From contig JBFYSV010000334.1 of NCBI GenBank assembly GCA_041301185.1, positions 1 through 18,324 on the forward strand: a DNA stretch of 18,324 nucleotides, given 5' to 3'. The stretch's first letter is position 1, and every line of letters starts with the position of its first letter. Made by a program: the position numbers and the translations under genes. Shown one piece after another: positions 14,406 to 18,324 of this stretch. This stretch comes from JAQBDA01 sp041301185. Its GTDB lineage: Bacteria > Chloroflexota > Anaerolineae > Anaerolineales > UBA4823. The notes beneath the pieces are model-generated. The model made no database searches. It saw nothing but the letters and a program-made list of their open reading frames with translations, and was not told the origin of the DNA.

Positions 14406-14411
14406 TATAAT
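14406..14411 (+). promoter_or_regulatory. Candidate -10 box for the baseplate hub operon
   Basis: A perfect TATAAT lies about 94 nt before the hub ATG, in the 253-nt gap divergent from VanW. The -35 region at 16-18 bp is weak, so it may need an activator. It would give a leader of about 87 nt. Confidence 0.45.
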
Positions 14412-14454
14412 TGTATAGCAGTCCGCTCTGCCGGGTTTTCCGACATCCATCCAA

Positions 14455-14480
14455 CCCCAAAGTACGGATACGATTTGGGG
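14455..14480 (+). repeat. Hairpin in the leader of the hub gene
   Basis: CCCCAAA (14455-14461) and TTTGGGG (14474-14480) are perfect complements with a 12-nt loop, ending 15 nt before the GGAGG of the hub gene. It could affect translation or mRNA stability. Confidence 0.4.
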
Positions 14481-14504
14481 CCAATTGTTATCTGTGGAGG
14501 CCGT

Positions 14505-15680
14505 ATGACTTTACCGTTTGTAAATTCAACTCCCGTAATCCAGCTAGAAGGCACTACCCATGCCAGCTTGGTCGAGACGCTGCTCAGCCTGCTGGTAGAA
14601 GAGACAATGGATGGACCTGCTACCTGCCAGGCGCGTTTCCTTAACTGGAGTCCGGTTGAGGGCCAGATGGATTTTCTCTATTTCGACCGCACAATTTTTG
14701 ATTTTGGCAAGAAGCTGAACGTACTGATACCCGACGTGCAGGGCACAGCCAGGATCTTCTCGGGTCGCATTAGCGCTTTGGAAGCGCTTTTCCCGACCGG
14801 CTCACCGCCAGAGATTTTGGTCTATGCCGAGGACCAGCTGCAGGGAATGCGCACGCCCCGACGCTTACGGCTGTTCCATTTTATATCAATTCCAGAACTA
14901 ATCCAGCTGATTGCGGCTGAGCACGGTCTGGATGTGCAGGCAGAGTTGCACTCAAGCTACGCATCCCTACCTGTAATCGCCCAGTTCGAGCAAAGCGATC
15001 TGACATTTATCCTGGAGAGTGCCCGCCGCGCCAGCCTCGACATCTGGCTGAGTGGTGATCGTCTGATCATGAGAGACAGGCGCTCTGCAGAAGATGAAAT
15101 CGAACTATCCTACGGGCAGGGGTTGCTCTCTTTTGAGGTTCGCGCCGACCTGGCAGACCAGCTTAACAGCCTTTCGGTTACCGGCTGGGATGTGCAGACC
15201 AAGCAGGTCGTAGAAGCCTCGGCCAGTGCTGGCGCCATTCAGGATGAGCTAGACGGGCGGCAGGGCAGCAGCCAGTACCTGGAATCTTTTGCGGCGCGTC
15301 ACGAGCGCCTGCCTGCATCCCTGGCCCCGGACGTTCGGGAGGCTGAAGTACTGGCAAAGGCTGCTTTGCGCGAGCGCGCCCGGCGCTTTGTCAGCGGTGT
15401 TGCCGTTGCGCAGGGCAATCCTCACCTGCGCCTGGGCGGATATGTACACTTCCAGGGATTAGGGCCCTTGTTTTCCGGCGCGTATTTTATCGAGAAGGTG
15501 CGCCACCTGTACGACCGCCAGTCTGGCTATCGCACCGAGCTGCAAGTATCCCGACCCGGACTGGAACAGGCGCATCGATCGCCCCGTCCGACCCACAAGC
15601 CGAAAGGCAAGGTGCAGAAACGCACCCCGAAAGCCGGCCCACCTTCAAAAAAGCCGGGCGGGCGAAAATTGGAGGCGTAG
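14505..15680 (+). CDS. Baseplate hub protein (phage late control D / gp27-like, split-VgrG N-terminal half)
   Basis: A 391-residue protein resembling the gpD/gp27 hub that holds the spike in contractile phage tails, type VI secretion and extracellular injection systems. Family-like stretches are PVIQLEGTTHASLVETLLSLLVEE (broken here by no gap; residues 10-33), FDFGKKLNVLIPD at 65-77, an IFSGRISALEALFPTG strand at 84-99, and FEQSDLTFILESARRASLDIWLSGDRL at 161-187. The second barrel runs to about residue 350. The last 39 residues form a Lys/Arg/Pro-rich tail that is not part of the fold. The ATG at 14505 follows GGAGG at 4 nt; an upstream TTG at 14475 would place that Shine-Dalgarno inside the gene. 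It begins a plus-strand operon, with the spike gene 64 nt downstream. No other tail genes are visible. Confidence 0.78.
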   Translation: MTLPFVNSTPVIQLEGTTHASLVETLLSLLVEETMDGPATCQARFLNWSPVEGQMDFLYFDRTIFDFGKKLNVLIPDVQGTARIFSGRISALEALFPTGSPPEILVYAEDQLQGMRTPRRLRLFHFISIPELIQLIAAEHGLDVQAELHSSYASLPVIAQFEQSDLTFILESARRASLDIWLSGDRLIMRDRRSAEDEIELSYGQGLLSFEVRADLADQLNSLSVTGWDVQTKQVVEASASAGAIQDELDGRQGSSQYLESFAARHERLPASLAPDVREAEVLAKAALRERARRFVSGVAVAQGNPHLRLGGYVHFQGLGPLFSGAYFIEKVRHLYDRQSGYRTELQVSRPGLEQAHRSPRPTHKPKGKVQKRTPKAGPPSKKPGGRKLEA

Positions 15681-15744
15681 CCCGGTCAGAAAGCACCCAG
15701 GTTCTCTATTTAGCAGGTTGATTATCAGATCAAGGAGCAACGAG

Positions 15745-16542
15745 ATGCCAGTTAATGTTAATGAGATCGAAGCAAGCCTGGACCCCACCCAGCCGGCAGG
15801 CTCAAGCGCAGCTCAGCCAGGCGCGCCTTCATCCAACGCACTGCCTGCCAGGTCGGGGTCCTGCCAGGGCGCTGCGCTTGAGGCGCAAGCTCATCTTTAC
15901 GGAGTTTATCCTGCCCTGGTAGTTGGGATCGTTGATCCGCACACCCAAGGAAGCGTCGAAGTAAGCCTGCCCTGGGCGTTGGATGCTGGCGGATCATCCT
16001 ATCGTGCCTGGGCGCGCCTGGCTACCCTGGCAGCCGGTGACCAGCGCGGTTCCTGGTTCATCCCCGAGGTGGGAGACGAGGTCCTGGTGGTTTTCGAGGC
16101 TGGCGACCCAGGCAAACCCTACGTGATCGGCTGCCTCTGGAATGGCAAGGACTCGCCGCCCGCCAGCATGGACGGTGCGGGGCAGAACCAAATAAAGGTA
16201 TTGCGTACGCGCAGCGGCTTGCAGATCACCCTGGATGACTCCCCGGGCAGCGAGTGCCTGGAGCTTACCACCCCAGGCGGGCAGACGGTCTCTCTGCAAG
16301 ACTCCTCGGACAGGATCGTGATTTCAGCAGGCAGCTCGAAGATCATCGTTAAGGACGGCCAGATCGAGATCGAATCCTCTGGAAAGTTGGTCATCGCTGC
16401 CTCTACCACAGAGATTAATACCGGCTTACTGACCGTGAACACAGGCATGGCAAAGTTCAGCGGCGTAGTCCAGACAGATACCCTGATTGCCAACTCGGTG
16501 ATCAGCGCCAGTTATACGCCCGGAGCAGGCAATATCTGGTAA
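15745..16542 (+). CDS. Baseplate spike protein (phage baseplate V / gp5-like, split-VgrG C-terminal half)
   Basis: A 265-residue protein. An unstructured N-terminus of about 48 residues leads to an OB-fold domain at about 50-135. Its markers are YPALVVGIVDPHTQGSVEV, RAWARLATLAAG, GSWFIPEVGDEVLVVFEAGD and PYVIGCLWNGKDSPP, the standard gpV/gp5/VgrG series. Residues 150-265 are alternating short beta strands rich in Ser, Thr, Ile and Val, as in a trimeric beta-helix needle, ending YTPGAGNIW. AAGGAG lies 7 nt before ATG 15745; an upstream TTG at 15718 is less likely because that Shine-Dalgarno would then be coding. With the hub gene it makes a two-gene equivalent of VgrG. No PAAR tip gene is visible. 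Confidence 0.85.
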   Translation: MPVNVNEIEASLDPTQPAGSSAAQPGAPSSNALPARSGSCQGAALEAQAHLYGVYPALVVGIVDPHTQGSVEVSLPWALDAGGSSYRAWARLATLAAGDQRGSWFIPEVGDEVLVVFEAGDPGKPYVIGCLWNGKDSPPASMDGAGQNQIKVLRTRSGLQITLDDSPGSECLELTTPGGQTVSLQDSSDRIVISAGSSKIIVKDGQIEIESSGKLVIAASTTEINTGLLTVNTGMAKFSGVVQTDTLIANSVISASYTPGAGNIW

Positions 16543-16574
16543 GCGGCAAATTGCCGGCAGAAAGCCCTTCCCCA

Positions 16575-18023
16575 ATGAATCTCCTGCCCTTCGAACTGAC
16601 CATAGAACAGGCCCAGGTGCTCAAGTTATTGCAGCAGCAACGGCTGATTGCAGTTGCGGGTTGTGCAGGCTCGGGGAAGACCAGCCTGGCTATTGAGTTT
16701 GCCCGCCAGCTGGACGGGCAAGGGCAGAAGGTGTTGCTGCTGTGCCGCAACCCCTACCTGGCGGAAGACATCGCCCTGCGCCTCAAGCCCAGCCAGGTAA
16801 GCGTGCATGCCTTTACCAGCTTTATCCAGGAGCTGCTGCAAGGCTCACAAGCGCCGGATGTTTTTGTGCGCCGCACCCGCCCGCGTTGGACGGCTGAATG
16901 GTCGCAGTACGAAGCTTCCCCGCAAGCCGACTTAAACCGGGCGCTGGACATCCTGAAGCATACCTTGCAGCGCTACCAGGCGGTCATCCTCGACGAAGGC
17001 CAGGACTTCCAGGAGAGCTGGCTGGCGGTCGCCGAGGCTTGCCTGGACGATCCAGATGACGGGCGGCTGGCCGTCTTCTACGATGACAACCCGCGCCTGG
17101 CTCCCTTTGGCCCGCAACGGATCTATGCGGCATTCCAGTCGCCAATCACCCTGAACCGCAACTGCCGCAGCGCGGGACAGGTCGAAGCCCTGGTCAGGCA
17201 GCTACACCCGGGCGAGCTCGCCCCCGGGTTGCGCGCCGGAGAGCCGGGCACCTTCCGGGAATGGCTCTATTCAAGCGAGGCGGAGCTGCTTGACAGCCTG
17301 CGTCAGGCCCTACTTGCTAGCGAAGAGCTCTCTCCGCGCTTGGAAAACGTGGTCCTCATCTCCGCGGAAAGCTCGCCAGTCCGGATGAGCAAGTTTGCCG
17401 GTTTGGTGTTCGACTCTCCCCGCCTGCGCGCTGACCCGTCGCCCGGCCGCTTGAAGTGGCAGGCGGCGGTCTTGCGCTACCTGCAAGGATTCGGCCTGCT
17501 GGAAAGCCAGCTAAGCCAGGCACCCCAGCCTGCCCCGGCAGATATGAAAAACGTCAACAAATTCTGCGCCGCGTATATGGCTGCTCACCGCCTCGCCCTC
17601 TCCCGCCAGACCAGCTACCTGTCACAGTCTGCCTTTGTCTGGGGGTTGGACGCCTACAGCGAGCTGCACCTGCGCTGGCAAGACGGCAACCAGCGGGATC
17701 TGCCGCCCATTGACTTGCTCAGGTTTTTCGGCAACCCAGCCTGGGTCGACAGCCTGCCTTCTGCACATAAACGCTACCGTTTGACTCCCGCCGAGGAGCT
17801 TGCTCACCAGCCGGATGCCTATTCGGTACGCCTGGCGGATATAGCCTCGTTTAAAGGCCTGGAATCAGACGGGGTTATTTTCGTGCTTTACAATTACTTT
17901 GCCGAGAACGACGACCAGCTCCTGGCGAGCCTGTACGAGGTCTTTTCGCGCGCCAGGCGCTGGCTGTATGCGATTACACCGGTAGATAGCCCTGGCAAAA
18001 CCAGCCAGGCTTCTCAGTTATAA
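16575..18023 (+). CDS. SF1 (UvrD/Rep-like) helicase-family ATPase
   Basis: 482 residues from ATG 16575. Motifs are in SF1 order: Q-motif TIEQAQVL (9-16), Walker A GCAGSGKT (29-36), Ia VLLLCRNPYLAEDI (53-66), VSVHAFTSF, and Walker B DEGQDF (140-145). Motif IV LNRNCRS (193-199), motif V SFKGLESDGVIF (425-436) and motif VI EVFSRARRWLYAI (455-467) follow. Motif III is altered: where relatives have a DDNQ-type motif, this has DDNP, and a Gln-Arg-Ile-Tyr appears eight residues later, as if a short insertion split it. A low-similarity region of about 220 residues separates motifs IV and V; no nuclease domain is seen. The start is uncertain because neither this ATG nor the TTG at 16551 has a good Shine-Dalgarno. 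Closeness to the spike gene suggests translational coupling. DNA or RNA unwinding is inferred. Confidence 0.82.
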   Translation: MNLLPFELTIEQAQVLKLLQQQRLIAVAGCAGSGKTSLAIEFARQLDGQGQKVLLLCRNPYLAEDIALRLKPSQVSVHAFTSFIQELLQGSQAPDVFVRRTRPRWTAEWSQYEASPQADLNRALDILKHTLQRYQAVILDEGQDFQESWLAVAEACLDDPDDGRLAVFYDDNPRLAPFGPQRIYAAFQSPITLNRNCRSAGQVEALVRQLHPGELAPGLRAGEPGTFREWLYSSEAELLDSLRQALLASEELSPRLENVVLISAESSPVRMSKFAGLVFDSPRLRADPSPGRLKWQAAVLRYLQGFGLLESQLSQAPQPAPADMKNVNKFCAAYMAAHRLALSRQTSYLSQSAFVWGLDAYSELHLRWQDGNQRDLPPIDLLRFFGNPAWVDSLPSAHKRYRLTPAEELAHQPDAYSVRLADIASFKGLESDGVIFVLYNYFAENDDQLLASLYEVFSRARRWLYAITPVDSPGKTSQASQL

Positions 18024-18053
18024 CAAACCACGCCGGTTAACTGGAGGTAGACC

Positions 18054-18324
18054 ATGCCGACCAAACCTACCCGCCAGGGATTGAGCACCCTGCTCAACCA
18101 CCTGAACCTGGACCCCACCCCGCCCTACTCCCACCTGCCCCCGATCTACCAGACCTCGATCTTCAGCTTCCCAGATGCTGCTACCGGGCGGGATATCATC
18201 TCTGGGCAGCAGCCCGGTTACTACTACACCCGCCTGGCAAACCCCAACCTGGAGAAGCTGGCCCGGGCGATTGCCGTCCTGGAAGGGCTGGATTTGCTGC
18301 GCGCCCGACCGGAGAGCGAAATCG
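18054..18324 (+). CDS. Cys/Met-metabolism PLP-dependent enzyme, N-terminal part
   Basis: The first 90 codons of a gene that leaves the right edge. The sequence has the N-terminal pattern of the cystathionine gamma-synthase / O-acetylhomoserine sulfhydrylase family: PPIYQTSIFSF (29-39), then GYYYTRLANPNLEKL and AIAVLEGL. The region preceding the PLP-phosphate loop is reached but the lysine that binds PLP is not, so the exact reaction (gamma-synthase, lyase or sulfhydrylase) cannot be told. GGAGG (18043-18047) lies 6 nt before the ATG. It is 30 nt after the SF1 ATPase with no terminator between, so it may be co-transcribed, though its function looks unrelated. Confidence 0.88.
   Translation, partial: MPTKPTRQGLSTLLNHLNLDPTPPYSHLPPIYQTSIFSFPDAATGRDIISGQQPGYYYTRLANPNLEKLARAIAVLEGLDLLRARPESEI

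Noticed and set aside
14505..16542. Complete contractile injection system or prophage
   Set aside because: Only hub and spike genes are present; both sides are ordinary chromosomal genes, and there is no integrase, attachment site, sheath, tube or lysis gene in the window.

Overview
The window looks like chromosomal DNA of a moderately GC-rich bacterium, most likely a member of the Chloroflexota (Anaerolineae-like). This is an inference, not a database result. It rests on a T-box-controlled serS in a GC-rich background, lipoproteins with long Thr/Pro/Ala linkers, three M42 peptidases in tandem, VanW and GH114 envelope proteins, and two genes whose -10 box sits directly before the ATG. I see no insertion sequence, tRNA, rRNA or CRISPR array.

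Region 1 (1-5352, minus strand) is a probable operon read right to left: promoter (5324-5352), a Ser/Thr/Pro-rich single-pass membrane protein, three different M42 metallo-aminopeptidases, then a solute-binding lipoprotein. A further gene begins at 41 and runs off the left edge. The theme is probably peptide or amino-acid scavenging. Region 2 (5395-6153, plus) is a PIG-L-type deacetylase, apparently leaderless.

Region 3 (6157-10069, plus) is an information-processing block of greA, lysS and serS. greA has a good promoter and a roughly 125-nt leader with competing helices. lysS follows an 11-bp terminator-like hairpin and seems to depend on read-through. serS has its own consensus promoter and a full T-box leader: Ser specifier UCC, T-box UGGC matching the tRNA-Ser discriminator G, and a terminator.

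Region 4 (10079-14299) holds a DUF456 membrane protein (plus), whose stop codon overlaps the stop of a convergent four-gene minus-strand operon: VanW protein, GH114 glycosidase lipoprotein, Trm112-like zinc protein and HEAT-repeat protein.

Region 5 (14406-18324, plus) is the most unusual. It encodes a baseplate hub (phage late control D/gp27-like), a spike (baseplate V/gp5-like), an SF1 helicase-like ATPase, and the start of a Cys/Met-metabolism PLP enzyme. The hub and spike together are a split VgrG, but no sheath, tube, gp25, LysM or AAA+ gene lies in the window. They therefore look like an orphan or satellite tip module of a contractile injection system. Several starts given here are downstream of the longest possible frame, because a Shine-Dalgarno sequence lies inside the upstream extension.
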